Assembly (NCBI RefSeq): GCF_964340395.1
Contig: NC_135569.1
Location: forward strand, 3,557,540 to 3,621,539
Source of the DNA: Glandiceps talaboti
Lineage: Eukaryota; Hemichordata; Enteropneusta; Spengelidae
Reading direction: 5' to 3'
Length of the DNA stretch: 64,000 nt
In this document: positions 11,801-24,944 of the stretch, piece after piece
Numbering within the stretch: the stretch's first letter is position 1
Layout of the letters: every line of letters starts with the position of its first letter
Notes under the pieces: model-generated
Told to the model about the DNA's origin: nothing
Seen by the model: the letters and a program-made list of their open reading frames with translations, nothing else
Databases searched by the model: none
Made by a program: the position numbers and the translations under genes

Positions 11801-14800
11801 CGCCGAAGGTTACCGAGAATTCCGTGATTTGCTCCCTTTTGCTCTTCGGGAATCATCGGCCGCCTCTTGCGGCTTGCCACAGCATGCAAGACCGAGGATT
11901 CCCGAAGAGCAAAAAGGAGCAAATCACGGAATTCTCGGTAACGTTCGGCCCTTGTTAGAACAAAAGAAATCATTGAAAACTACGAAAGGTGATTACCGAG
12001 CTTGTAATGCCCCTATTAACATTTCGAAACCATACCCGTTAATGTTTGGTTTCTCTCTTGCCTGTGGTGTTATCTGATACCCGAAATTTTGCGTTTCATC
12101 GCCTCATGAATAATTTTTTGGGAAATTTTTAAAGTCTCCTCAGGATTAGAGATGATGTGTGACAGTGAGGGCGCCTCATCCTAGGTACTGAGTCAATATT
12201 TCAGATAGGCAGCGAGTTGGGACTGCATGTTCGTAGGGTAAAAAACGGCTTATTACGTAAGAGATGAAAAAAAATGTCACTTTCTTTGTATTGTCAACAG
12301 CAACAGGTGTCCATGGCCCAAGTAAATCGTATTTTCAAAGTTTTTATTGCAATTTGGGAGGGATTTTTGATAAGTTAAGATAAATATATATCTGCAATGG
12401 GAAATTATTGAATGAAAGTGTCTAGAGTGAGTGATGTGTTAGAGCACACAATTTCAAACAGCTTGAACTAGCTACCCATCTGAAATATTGACTCAGTACG
12501 TTAATATCCCACCCATTAGCCGTGACGCGGCGCCCTCACACACCACTCACTCTAGACCCGTCTTATAAATTTCTCAAAAAAATTATTCATGAGGCTCCGA
12601 AACTCCAAATTACGGGTATCAGATAGCATCACAGACAAGATAGAAACATAACAAGAATTGCTATTAGGTCTAGGTGTTATTAGGGGGATCACAAGCTCGG
12701 TAATCGTCTCTGGTAGTTTGCAAGGCATTCTTTTGTTCAAAGGTACGCCGAAGGTTACCGAGAATTCCGTGATTTGCTCCCTTTTGCTCTTCGGGAATCA
12801 TCGGCCGCCTCTTGCGGCTTGCCACAGCATGCAAGACCGAGGATTCCCGAAGAGCAAAAAGGAGCAAATCACGGAATTCTCGGTAACGTTCGGCCCTTGT
12901 TAGAACAAAAGAAATCTTTGAAAACTACGGAAGGTGATTACCGAGCTTGTAATGCCCCTATTAACATTTCGAAACCATACCCGTTAATGTTTGGTTTCTC
13001 TCTTGCCTGTGGTGTTATCTGATACCCGAAATTTTGCGTTTCATCGCCTCATGAATAATTTTTTGGGAAATTTTTAAAGTCTCCTCAGGATTAGAGATGA
13101 TGTGTGACAGTGAGGGCGCCTCATCCTAGGTACTGAGTCAATATTTCAGATAGGCAGCGAGTTGGGACTGCATGTTCGTAGGGTAAAAAACGACTTATTA
13201 CGTAAGAGATGAAAAAAAATGTCACTTTCTTTGTATTGTCAACAGCAACAGGTGTCCATGGCCCAAGTAAATCGTATTTTCAAAGTTTTTATTGCAATTT
13301 GGGAGGGATTTTTGATAAGTTAAGATAAATATATATCTGCAATGGGAAATTATTGAATGAAAGTGTCTAGAGTGAGTGATGTGTTAGAGCACACAATTTC
13401 AAACAGCTTGAACTAGCTACCCATCTGAAATATTGACTCAGTACGTTAATATCCCACCCATTAGCCGTGATGCGGCGCCCTCACACACCACTCACTCTAG
13501 ACCCGTCTTATAAATTTCTCAAAAAAATTATTCATGAGGCTCCGAAACTCCAAATTACGGGTATCAGATAGCATCACAGACAAGATAGAAACATAACAAG
13601 AATTGCTATTAGGTCTAGGTGTTATTAGGGGGGTCACAAGCTCGGTAATCGTCTCTGGTAGTTTGCAAGGCATTCTTTTGTTCAAACGTACGCCGAAGGT
13701 TACCGAGAATTCCGTGATTTGCTCCCTTTTGCTCTTCGGGAATCATCGGCCGCCTCTTGCGGCTTGCCACAGCATGCAAGACCGAGGATTCCCGAAGAGC
13801 AAAAAGGAGCAAATCACGGAATTCTCGGTAACGTTCGGCCCTTGTTAGAACAAAAGAAATCATTGAAAACTACGAAAGGTGATTACCGAGCTTGTAATGC
13901 CCCTATTAACATTTCGAAACCATACCCGTTAATGTTTGGTTTCTCTCTTGCCTGTGGTGTTATCTGATACCCGAAATTTTGCGTTTCATCGCCTCATGAA
14001 TAATTTTTTGGGAAATTTTTAAAGTCTCCTCAGGATTAGAGATGATGTGTGACAGTGAGGGCGCCTCATCCTAGGTACTGAGTCAATATTTCAGATAGGC
14101 AGCGAGTTGGGACTGCATGTTCGTAGGGTAAAAAACGACTTATTACGTAAGAGATGAAAAAAAATGTCACTTTCTTTGTATTGTCAACAGCAACAGGTGT
14201 CCATGGCCCAAGTAAATCGTATTTTCAAAGTTTTTATTGCAATTTGGGAGGGATTTTTGATAAGTTAAGATAAATATATATCTGCAATGGGAAATTATTG
14301 AATGAAAGTGTCTAGAGTGAGTGATGTGTTAGAGCACACAATTTCAAACAGCTTGAACTAGCTACCCATCTGAAATATTGACTCAGTACGTTAATATCCC
14401 ACCCATTAGCCGTGATGCGGCGCCCTCACACACCACTCACTCTAGACCCGTCTTATAAATTTCTCAAAAAAATTATTCATGAGGCTCCGAAACTCCAAAT
14501 TACGGGTATCAGATAGCATCACAGACAAGATAGAAACATAACAAGAATTGCTATTAGGTCTAGGTGATATTAGGGGATCACAAGCTCGGTAATCGTCTCT
14601 GGTAGTTTGCAAGGCATTCTTTTGTTCAAACGTACGCCGAAGGTTACCGAGAATTCCGTGATTTGCTCCCTTTTGCTCTTCGGGAATCATCGGCCGCCTC
14701 TTGCGGCTTGCCACAGCATGCAAGACCGAGGATTCCCGAAGAGCAAAAAGGAGCAAATCACGGAATTCTCGGTAACGTTCGGCCCTTGTTAGAACAAAAG

Positions 14801-17800
14801 AAATCATTGAAAACTACGAAAGGTGATTACCGAGCTTGTAATGCCCCTATTAACATTTCGAAACCATACCCGTTAATGTTTGGTTTCTCTCTTGCCTGTG
14901 GTGTTATCTGATACCCGAAATTTTGCGTTTCATCGCCTCATGAATAATTTTTTGGGAAATTTTTAAAGTCTCCTCAGGATTAGAGATGATGTGTGACAGT
15001 GAGGGCGCCTCATCCTAGGTACTGAGTCAATATTTCAGATAGGCAGCGAGTTGGGACTGCATGTTCGTAGGGTAAAAAACGACTTATTACGTAAGAGATG
15101 AAAATACTTCACTTTCTTTGTATTGTCAACAGCAACAGGTGTCCATGGCCCAAGTAAATCGTATTTTCAAAGTTTTTATTGCAATTTGGGAGGGATTTTT
15201 GATAAGTTAAGATAAATATATATCTGCAATGGGAAATTATTGAATGAAAGTGTCTAGAGTGAGTGATGTGTTAGAGCACACAATTTCAAACAGCTTGAAC
15301 TAGCTACCCATCTGAAATATTGACTCAGTACGTTAATATCCCACCCATTAGCCGTGATGCGGCGCCCTCACACACCACTCACTCTAGACCCGTCTTATAA
15401 ATTTCTCAAAAAAATTATTCATGAGGCTCCGAAACTCCAAATTACGGGTATCAGATAGCATCACAGACAAGATAGAAACATAACAAGAATTGCTATTAGG
15501 TCTAGGTGATATTAGGGGGATCACAAGCTCGGTAATCGTCTCTGGTAGTTTGCAAGGCATTCTTTTGTTCAAACGTACGCCGAAGGTTACCGAGAATTCC
15601 GTGATTTGCTCCCTTTTGCTCTTCGGGAATCATCGGCCGCCTCTTGCGGCTTGCCACAGCATGCAAGACCGAGGATTCCCGAAGAGCAAAAAGGAGCAAA
15701 TCACGGAATTCTCGGTAACGTTCGGCCCTTGTTAGAACAAAAGAAATCATTGAAAACTACGAAAGGTGATTACCGAGCTTGTAATGCCCCTATTAACATT
15801 TCGAAACCATACCCGTTAATGTTTGGTTTCTCTCTTGCCTGTGGTGTTATCTGATACCCGAAATTTTGCGTTTCATCGCCTCATGAATAATTTTTTGGGA
15901 AATTTTTAAAGTCTCCTCAGGATTAGAGATGATGTGTGACAGTGAGGGCGCCTCATCCTAGGTACTGAGTCAATATTTCAGATAGGCAGCGAGTTGGGAC
16001 TGCATGTTCGTAGGGTAAAAAACGGCTTATTACGTAAGAGATGAAAAAAAATGTCACTTTCTTTGTATTGTCAACAGCAACAGGTGTCCATGGCCCAAGT
16101 AAATCGTATTTTCAAAGTTTTTATTGCAATTTGGGAGGGATTTTTGATAAGTTAAGATAAATATATATCTGCAATGGGAAATTATTGAATGAAAGTGTCT
16201 AGAGTGAGTGATGTGTTAGAGCACACAATTTCAAACAGCTTGAACTAGCTACCCATCTGAAATATTGACTCAGTACGTTAATATCCCACCCATTAGCAGT
16301 GATGCGGCGCCCTCACACACCACTCACTCTAGACCCGTCTTATAAATTTCTCAAAAAAATTATTCATGAGGCTCCGAAACTCCAAATTACGGGTATCAGA
16401 TAGCATCACAGACAAGATAGAAACATAACAAGAATTGCTATTAGGTCTAGGTGTTATTAGGGGGATCACAAGCTCGGTAATCGTCTCTGGTAGTTTGCAA
16501 GGCATTCTTTTGTTCAAACGTACGCCGAAGGTTACCGAGAATTCCGTGATTTGCTCCCTTTTGCTCTTCGGGAATCATCGGCCGCCTCTTGCGGCTTGCC
16601 ACAGCATGCAAGACCGAGGATTCCCGAAGAGCAAAAAGGAGCAAATCACGGAATTCTCGGTAACGTTCGGCCCTTGTTAGAACAAAAGAAATCATTGAAA
16701 ACTACGAAAGGTGATTACCGAGCTTGTAATGCCCCTATTAACATTTCGAAACCATACCCGTTAATGTTTGGTTTCTCTCTTGCCTGTGGTGTTATCTGAT
16801 ACCCGAAATTTTGCGTTTCATCGCCTCATGAATAATTTTTTGGGAAATTTTTAAAGTCTTCTCAGGATTAGAGATGATGTGTGACAGTGAGGGCGCCTCA
16901 TCCTAGGTACTGAGTCAATATTTCAGATAGGCAGCGAGTTGGGACTGCATGTTCGTAGGGTAAAAAACGACTTATTACGTAAGAGATGAAAAAAAATGTC
17001 ACTTTCTTTGTATTGTCAACAGCAACAGGTGTCCATGGCCCAAGTAAATCGTATTTTCAAAGTTTTTATTGCAATTTAGGAGGGATTTTTGATAAGTTAA
17101 GATAAATATATATCTGCAATGGGAAATTATTGAATGAAAGTGTCTAGAGTGAGTGATGTGTTAGAGCACACAATTTCAAACAGCTTGAACTAGCTACCCA
17201 TCTGAAATATTGACTCAGTACGTTAATATCCCACCCATTAGCCGTGATGCGGCGCCCTCACACACCACTCACTCTAGACCCGTCTTATAAATTTCTCAAA
17301 AAAATTATTCATGAGGCTCCGAAACTCCAAATTACGGGTATCAGATAGCATCACAGACAAGATAGAAACATAACAAGAATTGCTATTAGGTCTAGGTGAT
17401 ATTAGGGGGATCACAAGCTCGGTAATCGTCTCTGGTAGTTTGCAAGGCATTCTTTTGTTCAAACGTACGCCGAAGGTTACCGAGAATTCCGTGATTTGCT
17501 CCCTTTTGCTCTTCGGGAATCATCGGCCGCCTCTTGCGGCTTGCCACAGCATGCAAGACCGAGGATTCCCGAAGAGCAAAAAGGAGCAAATCACGGAATT
17601 CTCGGTAACGTTCGGCCCTTGTTAGAACAAAAGAAATCATTGAAAACTACGAAAGGTGATTACCGAGCTTGTAATGCCCCTATTAACATTTCGAAACCAT
17701 ACCCGTTAATGTTTGGTTTCTCTCTTGCCTGTGGTGTTATCTGATACCCGAAATTTTGCGTTTCATCGCCTCATGAATAATTTTTTGGGAAATTTTTAAA

Positions 17801-20800
17801 GTCTCCTCAGGATTAGAGATGATGTGTGACAGTGAGGGCGCCTCATCCTAGGTACTGAGTCAATATTTCAGATAGGCAGCGAGTTGGGACTGCATGTTCG
17901 TAGGGTAAAAAACGGCTTATTACGTAAGAGATGAAAAAAAATGTCACTTTCTTTGTATTGTCAACAGCAACAGGTGTCCATGGCCCAAGTAAATCGTATT
18001 TTCAAAGTTTTTATTGCAATTTGGGAGGGATTTTTGATAAGTTAAGATAAATATATATCTGCAATGGGAAATTATTGAATGAAAGTGTCTAGAGTGAGTG
18101 ATGTGTTAGAGCACACAATTTCAAACAGCTTGAACTAGCTACCCATCTGAAATATTGACTCAGTACGTTAATATCCCACCCATTAGCCGTGATGCGGCGC
18201 CCTCACACACCACTCACTCTAGACCCGTCTTATAAATTTCTCAAAAAAATTATTCATGAGGCTCCGAAACTCCAAATTACGGGTATCAGATAGCATCACA
18301 GACAAGATAGAAACATAACAAGAATTGCTATTAGGTCTAGGTGTTATTAGGGGGATCACAAGCTCGGTAATCGTCTCTGGTAGTTTGCAAGGCATTCTTT
18401 TGTTCAAACGTACGCCGAAGGTTACCGAGAATTCCGTGATTTGCTCCCTTTTGCTCTTCGGGAATCATCGGCCGCCTCTTGCGGCTTGCCACAGCATGCA
18501 AGACCGAGGATTCCCGAAGAGCAAAAAGGAGCAAATCACGGAATTCTCGGTAACGTTCGGCCCTTGTTAGAACAAAAGAAATCATTGAAAACTACGAAAG
18601 GTGATTACCGAGCTTGTAATGCCCCTATTAACATTTCGAAACCATACCCGTTAATGTTTGGTTTCTCTCTTGCCTGTGGTGTTATCTGATACCCGAAATT
18701 TTGCGTTTCATCGCCTCAAGAATAATTTTTTGGGAAATTTTTAAAGTCTTCTCAGGATTAGAGATGATGTGTGACAGTGAGGGCGCCTCATCCTAGGTAC
18801 TGAGTCAATATTTCAGATAGGCAGCGAGTTGGGACTGCATGTTCGTAGGGTAAAAAACGACTTATTACGTAAGAGATGAAAAAAAATGTCACTTTCTTTG
18901 TATTGTCAACAGCAACAGGTGTCCATGGCCCAAGTAAATCGTATTTTCAAAGTTTTTATTGCAATTTAGGAGGGATTTTTGATAAGTTAAGATAAATATA
19001 TATCTGCAATGGGAAATTATTGAATGAAAGTGTCTAGAGTGAGTGATGTGTTAGAGCACACAATTTCAAACAGCTTGAACTAGCTACCCATCTGAAATAT
19101 TGACTCAGTACGTTAATATCCCACCCATTAGCCGTGATGCGGCGCCCTCACACACCACTCACTCTAGACCCGTCTTATAAATTTCTCAAAAAAATTATTC
19201 ATGAGGCTCCGAAACTCCAAATTACGGGTATCAGATAGCATCACAGACAAGATAGAAACATAACAAGAATTGCTATTAGGTCTAGGTGTTATTAGGGGGA
19301 TCACAAGCTCGGTAATCGTCTCTGGTAGTTTGCAAGGCATTCTTTTGTTCAAACGTACGCCGAAGGTTACCGAGAATTCCGTGATTTGCTCCCTTTTGCT
19401 CTTCGGGAATCATCGGCCGCCTCTTGCGGCTTGCCACAGCATGCAAGACCGAGGATTCCCGAAGAGCAAAAAGGAGCAAATCACGGAATTCTCGGTAACG
19501 TTCGGCCCTTGTTAGAACAAAAGAAATCATTGAAAACTACGAAAGGTGATTACCGAGCTTGTAATGCCCCTATTAACATTTCGAAACCATACCCGTTAAT
19601 GTTTGGTTTCTCTCTTGCCTGTGGTGTTATCTGATACCCGAAATTTTGCGTTTCATCGCCTCATGAATAATTTTTTGGGAAATTTTTAAAGTCTCCTCAG
19701 GATTAGAGATGATGTGTGACAGTGAGGGCGCCTCATCCTAGGTACTGAGTCAATATTTCAGATAGGCAGCGAGTTGGGACTGCATGTTCGTAGGGTAAAA
19801 AACGACTTATTACGTAAGAGATGAAAAAAAATGTCACTTTCTTTGTATTGTCAACAGCAACAGGTGTCCATGGCCCAAGTAAATCGTATTTTCAAAGTTT
19901 TTATTGCAATTTGGGAGGGATTTTTGATAAGTTAAGATAAATATATATCTGCAATGGGAAATTATTGAATGAAAGTGTCTAGAGTGAGTGATGTGTTAGA
20001 GCACACAATTTCAAACAGCTTGAACTAGCTACCCATCTGAAATATTGACTCAGTACGTTAATATCCCACCCATTAGCCGTGATGCGGCGCCCTCACACAC
20101 CACTCACTCTAGACCCGTCTTATAAATTTCTCAAAAAAATTATTCATGAGGCTCCGAAACTCCAAATTACGGGTATCAGATAGCATCACAGACAAGATAG
20201 AAACATAACAAGAATTGCTATTAGGTCTAGGTGTTATTAGAGGGATCACAAGCTCGGTAATCGTCTCTGGTAGTTTGCAAGGCATTCTTTTGTTCAAACG
20301 TACGCCGAAGGTTACCGAGAATTCCGTGATTTGCTCCCTTTTGCTCTTCGGGAATCATCGGCCGCCTCTTGCGGCTTGCCACAGCATGCAAGACCGAGGA
20401 TTCCCGAAGAGCAAAAAGGAGCAAATCACGGAATTCTCGGTAACGTTCGGCCCTTGTTAGAACAAAAGAAATCATTGAAAACAACGAAAGGTGATTACCG
20501 AGCTTGTAATGCCCCTATTAACATTTCGAAACCATACCCGTTAATGTTTGGTTTCTCTCTTGCCTGTGGTGTTATCTGATACCCGAAATTTTGCGTTTCA
20601 TCGCCTCATGAATAATTTTTGGGGAAATTTTTAAAGTCTCCTCAGGATTAGAGATGATGTGTGACAGTGAGGGCGCCTCATCCTAGGTACTGAGTCAATA
20701 TTTCAGATAGGCAGCGAGTTGGGACTGCATGTTCGTAGGGTAAAAAATGACTTATTACGTAAGAGATGAAAAAAAATGTCACTTTCTTTGTATTGTCAAC

Positions 20801-21000
20801 AGCAACAGGTGTCCATGGCCAAGTAAATCGTATTTTCAAAGTTTTTATTGCAATTTGGGAGGGATTTTTGATAAGTTAAGATAAATATATATCTGCAATG
20901 GGAAATTATTGAATGAAAGTGTCTAGAGTGAGTGATGTGTTAGAGCACACAATTTCAAACAGCTTGAACTAGCTACCCATCTGAAATATTGACTCAGTAC
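8860..21000. repeat. Satellite array of 945-bp palindromic units (~12.85 copies)
   Basis: The sequence repeats with a period of exactly 945 bases, except for a 944-base and a 943-base step near 14575 and 15105 caused by a 1-base and a 2-base deletion. Thirteen hairpin cores are present, centred near 9040, 9985, 10930 and so on to about 20377. Units differ by very few substitutions. Within a unit, nested inverted repeats share almost one centre: 46-bp near-perfect arms (8974-9019 with 9062-9107), then ACAAGCTCGGTAATC and its complement, CGGGTATCAGATA, TTCATGAGGC, GGCGCCCTC and a perfect 22-bp pair. Together they span about 680 bp. The remaining ~265 bp is a single-copy linker. The ~80-aa frames on both strands are by-products of the palindrome. 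No gene is supported. Confidence 0.95.
8974..9107. repeat. Core hairpin of the satellite unit (first of 13)
   Basis: Arms of 46 bp at 8974-9019 and 9062-9107 are reverse complements with two mismatches in this first copy (one in most later copies), around a 42-bp loop that itself contains CGGCCGC and GCGGCTTGCC. As single-stranded DNA or RNA this would form a very stable stem. Confidence 0.9.
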
Positions 21001-21200
21001 TATAAATTTTAAATATTTTTTCATAAATTATCTACTCAAAAGTTCATGCTTTCTATTCTAAATCTTCTAAAATATTATTTGCTTTGGCCATAGACACGTT
21101 TTATTACTGCAAATTAAAGAAAGTTGCGATTTTTCAACTCTTAAGTAATAAGTCGTTTTGAGACCGTAAACAACTGCAATTTCGCATTTTTTGAAGAAAT
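21001..21200 (-). repeat. Diverged inverted copy of the satellite linker at the array edge
   Basis: Read on the minus strand, about 21190 down to 21010 aligns with the linker of the satellite unit (9385-9560). CGACTTATTACTTAAGAG matches CGACTTATTACGTAAGAG, and ACTTTCTTTNNATTG, GTGTCTATGGCC and AAATNNTATTTTNAA also match in the same order. Identity looks about 65-70%. The array therefore ends against an older, inverted relative of itself. Confidence 0.6.
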
Positions 21201-22009
21201 GGATTTGACGGTGTATACTGCCACCTACAGATGACCTTATATTTACCCTTGTCTTTCTTAGGGTGGGGTAATGATAACTTTCACTTCTGCGCCAATAAAT
21301 GATACATGCTCACCTTCAAGCAACAATTATTCTCTCTCTTATTTGAGACTTTGTGTTTAGGCAAAATAAGAAAAATGTTTGTTTTCGATAACATGATTTT
21401 TTGAAATAGGGTAGGTAGGTCGGAATTTTATTTTACTTGATGTAATTTCTAAATGTGAAAATATAGCGATGTCAACTTGTAATCATTTCAGCAAAAGCCT
21501 CTTTCTACTGCATTATGAAAGAAAAGCAACGTTTATCACTTTTCAATATGATTAGGGAAAGGATCCTGCTGTGTGTGGTGTCTGTCATTGTTAGTCTTGA
21601 ATTGAATTGTTTATTTTATTATGTGAAAAACGTGTCCAATTATTAGTAAAATGTCAAGCTAACCCCATTTTCACTATCATTTCATGGGTGTGTTTGAAAA
21701 GCAAACAAGATAAAAGACGCAAAGCAGTTTTTGTTTTCTTTGGTACATCTTTAATACATGATAGCAAGCTATCCTAACTTACACTTTGCTACCAAAATCA
21801 CTGTACATAAACCATAGTGCTACTGTCAAAACATATCAAACTTACACTTAAAATTACATCTTAATTCAAATCAGAATTTTGAAAAAGAGTCGCCAGGCAC
21901 CTGTCCTGGGTACGGGTATAATTATGACAGGAAAATAGATCTGATAACACAATAAGTGATATACTCTTATAAGAATAGAATATTTTAGACATCAAGTCAA
22001 TTCACTGAA
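21201..22009. other. Non-coding DNA between satellite and minisatellites
   Basis: Nothing recognisable apart from short AT-rich sequence and an AATAAA-like motif on the minus strand near 21610. It lies about 5 kb downstream of the kazrin stop codon, so it is more likely intergenic than 3' UTR. Confidence 0.4.
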
Positions 22010-22330
22010 ATACGTCACATGATTTACTTCCTCAATATGATTGGCTGTAATATACCACATGATTTGACTTTCTAAATGTAATTGGGTGAATCATATCACA
22101 TGATTTGACATCTTACATCTGATTGGCTGTAATATATCACATGATTTGGATTTCTAAAATGTAATTGGGTGAATTGTTATACATGATCTCATATCCGTAT
22201 CTGATTGGCTGTAATATATCACATGATTAGAATTTCTAAATGTAATTGGGTGAATCACACCATTCTCTAAATGTAATTGGGTGAATCCTAACACATGATT
22301 TGACATCTTACTTGTCATTGGTGCATTCAA
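22010..22330. repeat. Degenerate tandem repeat containing CCAAT-box motifs
   Basis: Blocks of about 110-115 bp, partly scrambled, repeat CACATGATTTGA, CTAAATGTAATTGGGTGAAT and CTGATTGGCTGTAATATA three to four times. Each unit carries ATTGG (reverse CCAAT) pentamers. Confidence 0.7.
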
Positions 22331-22721
22331 CCATACAAGCATGACAATTCCAAGACCTTCATAGTAAAACATAAGAATACATTAAAAAAAAACACGACTG
22401 GTTGTCCTGGAAACAGAAATAAATACAATTATCCATAAAGAGAGCATGGAATAACTAACTAGATACATCAAAATATCTAGGCAATAATTACATCAACAAT
22501 TTATTGGGTTTTAATGCTGGCAGGAAGTCACTATTGTCAGAGTAACCAATGACTGTCCTGATGGTGGATATTTTGACATTTAGAATCTGGAGACTTTATT
22601 GATATAGTGACTTATTGGGAAGATTTTGGAAATAAAAAAATTTCATGTGGCTTTGTATCTTGGTTGGTAAATTTCAACTATGTCCTTTCAACTCACCATT
22701 TGGCCAACGATACCGTATTTA

Positions 22722-22925
22722 AACCTTCCTGACTCTGATTCATTAATATTCATGAAATACTTCCCTCTGTGATTGGCTGATCCTGATCCTAATTCATTAA
22801 TATTCATGAAATATTTCCCTGTGATTGGCTGATCCTGACTCTAATTCATTAATATTCATGACATACTTCCCTCTGTGATTGGCTGATCCAGACTCTAATT
22901 CATTAATATTCATGAAATTCTTCCC
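22722..22925. repeat. ~58-bp tandem repeat with ATTCATTAATATTCATGA and GATTGGCTGATC
   Basis: Four near-identical units. Each has the near-palindrome ATTCATTAATATTCATGA, which resembles POU/octamer-type AT-rich sites, and a GTGATTGGCTGATC block with a CCAAT core. Confidence 0.8.
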
Positions 22926-23884
22926 TCCTCGTTTAGTCACATGACATGGACAGCCTCTGACATCATCAAACACAGTAAGGAGATTTCAAATCAAATCAGA
23001 GTTTATGCCTCTTTTCCAGTCATGCTTCATTAAATTACTTTATCAAATTTGTTTTCTTAAGTGTGAGATGAGAGGTCATAGTTGAGAGGTCATAGTTGAA
23101 AGGTCATAGTTGAAACAACCAGCGATAAATAAATTTGATGTACGCTTAAACAGTTATAATGTGCCATAATATCCAAATAATTAAAAAGTATATATAGTAT
23201 TTGTAAATAAACAAATCTTCAATAACATCTTCAAATACAAAACATTTTCCCGTATTTAATAATTTCAAATTGTCCAAGAAAAAAATTGTCAATGGTAATA
23301 GTTATCTTTTTAAGTTAAAATGACTTTTGTACATCACTGATGTATAGTTGGTAATAATTATGAAATATGCTAATTATATATATACAATGTGGTGTGATAG
23401 GGTAGAATCTTGCAATATGCAAATTACCATAAAATGATAAGGTGTGATTGGTCAGAATTGGGATGCATTCACATCATGTGATGATGGCATTGGATTGCCA
23501 AAAACTATGACATATTTCATTACTAGAAGTATTCAAATAAACTATCTGAACTGAGTGTGGTAGAGAAGCTGAATCTGAAAATTACAAAACTACCTGAAAT
23601 AAATTTGGTTGTGATGCTGAATCTGAATCTGAAAATTACACAACAAACTACCTTATATGCAAACAGACTCATAATCTTATCAGCCAATCAGGATATCTAT
23701 ACAAATCATGTGACATTATACTTCATCTCAAATGAATACAATGACTTGGAAGCCCAGTTGAGCAAAGCAAACTAATACAAACAGGCAAACAAACAAACAA
23801 ACAAACAGACAAACCCACAAGGAATGGACTGGAAATACAAATTAGTTTTTATATTTCCAGTTCCAACAAAGCAATGACATATTG
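22926..23884. other. AT-rich non-coding DNA
   Basis: No gene supported. Contains a local triplication of GAGGTCATAGTTGA (about 23069-23115), a short duplicated CTGAATCTGAAAATTACA and an (ACAA)n-type run near 23780-23815. Confidence 0.45.
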
Positions 23885-24328
23885 TACTTGGCCTGCTACA
23901 CATGTGCTTATCAAAACTTTGACATACAGACTTTGATTACATGGATTGGTATTTTGTGGTGACATGATACACAACACTCAACTAGAATATAATTGAAGGT
24001 AAACTGAATGCATTTCTGCTCTGGTAACTTAAAAGTGATTTCTCTCGGTGTGCCAAATGAGACATGATATACATGCAATATATGTGAACTGCGTCTGCTA
24101 TATTTACATATCAATGAAAACTGTTATACATAAATTATCACCATAGGTAGCGCCTTTGAGTTGACTTATGGCATATAACACCCAACTAGAAAATCATTGA
24201 TGGTAAAAAGAATGCATTTTCTGTTTTTAATTTAAATGTGATTTCTCCCTGTTTGTCAAACTAGACGTTATATACACATACATACTGTACACAAGGCAAT
24301 CAAATATTGTACTGGGCCTGCTATACTT

Positions 24329-24420
24329 TAGCCTGTAAGGTACGCCATGATGGACCGCCCTCACACATCGGTCAACCCCTCTGAGGGAGGAACAACATGG
24401 CGTAGTCTAGCTTAGTCTAG
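24329..24420. mobile_element. 92-bp miniature inverted-repeat element with 8-bp target duplication
   Basis: The insert is flanked by the direct repeat CTATACTT (24321-24328 and 24421-24428). Its ends fold on each other: TACGCCATG with CATGGCGTA, and CCCTCA with TGAGGG. The neighbouring repeat copies lack it (GGCCTGCTACACATGTGC at 23892), giving a paralogous empty site. An 8-bp duplication is the hallmark of hAT transposons, so a hAT-mobilised MITE is the likely identity. Confidence 0.65.
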
Positions 24421-24944
24421 CTATACTTGTGTGCTCATCAAATCTTTGATACCCAGATAGACTATCCACATTGGTACTATCATTTTGTGGTGACACATAC
24501 AACATATAACACTCAAGCAGGAAACCATTGAGGGTATGTAAAATGTATTTCTGTCATAAACTTAAATACTGTGTGCGATTTCTCCCTGTCTGCCAGATTC
24601 AACATTACCGGTATATACACACAAAGCAATGGAATATTGTACTGGGCCTGCTATATATATTTGATATACTGATTGACCATTTGTGGTGACACACGTGACA
24701 TGTAACTCTTAACCAGAAAAACATTGATGATAAGTAAAATGTATTTCTCTCATTAACTTAAATACTGCATGAGATTTCTCCCTGTCTGCCAAACTGGACG
24801 TTATATACACATAACTTTTATACTTTGCCTGCTACACATGGGTATCAAAACCTTTGACGTACAGATAGACCATTTGTGGTGACATGTGACATACAACACT
24901 CAACCAGAAAATCATTGATGATAAATTAAACAAATATCTGTTTG

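Noticed and set aside
14442-14807. 121-codon frame fusing two of the satellite frames
   Set aside because: Created by the 1-base deletion near 14575 in one unit; not a gene.
8890-20579. Dozens of ~62-82-codon open frames on both strands in the satellite
   Set aside because: They recur with the 945-base period and arise from the palindrome, which gives mirrored frames on each strand. No domain, start context or splice evidence.
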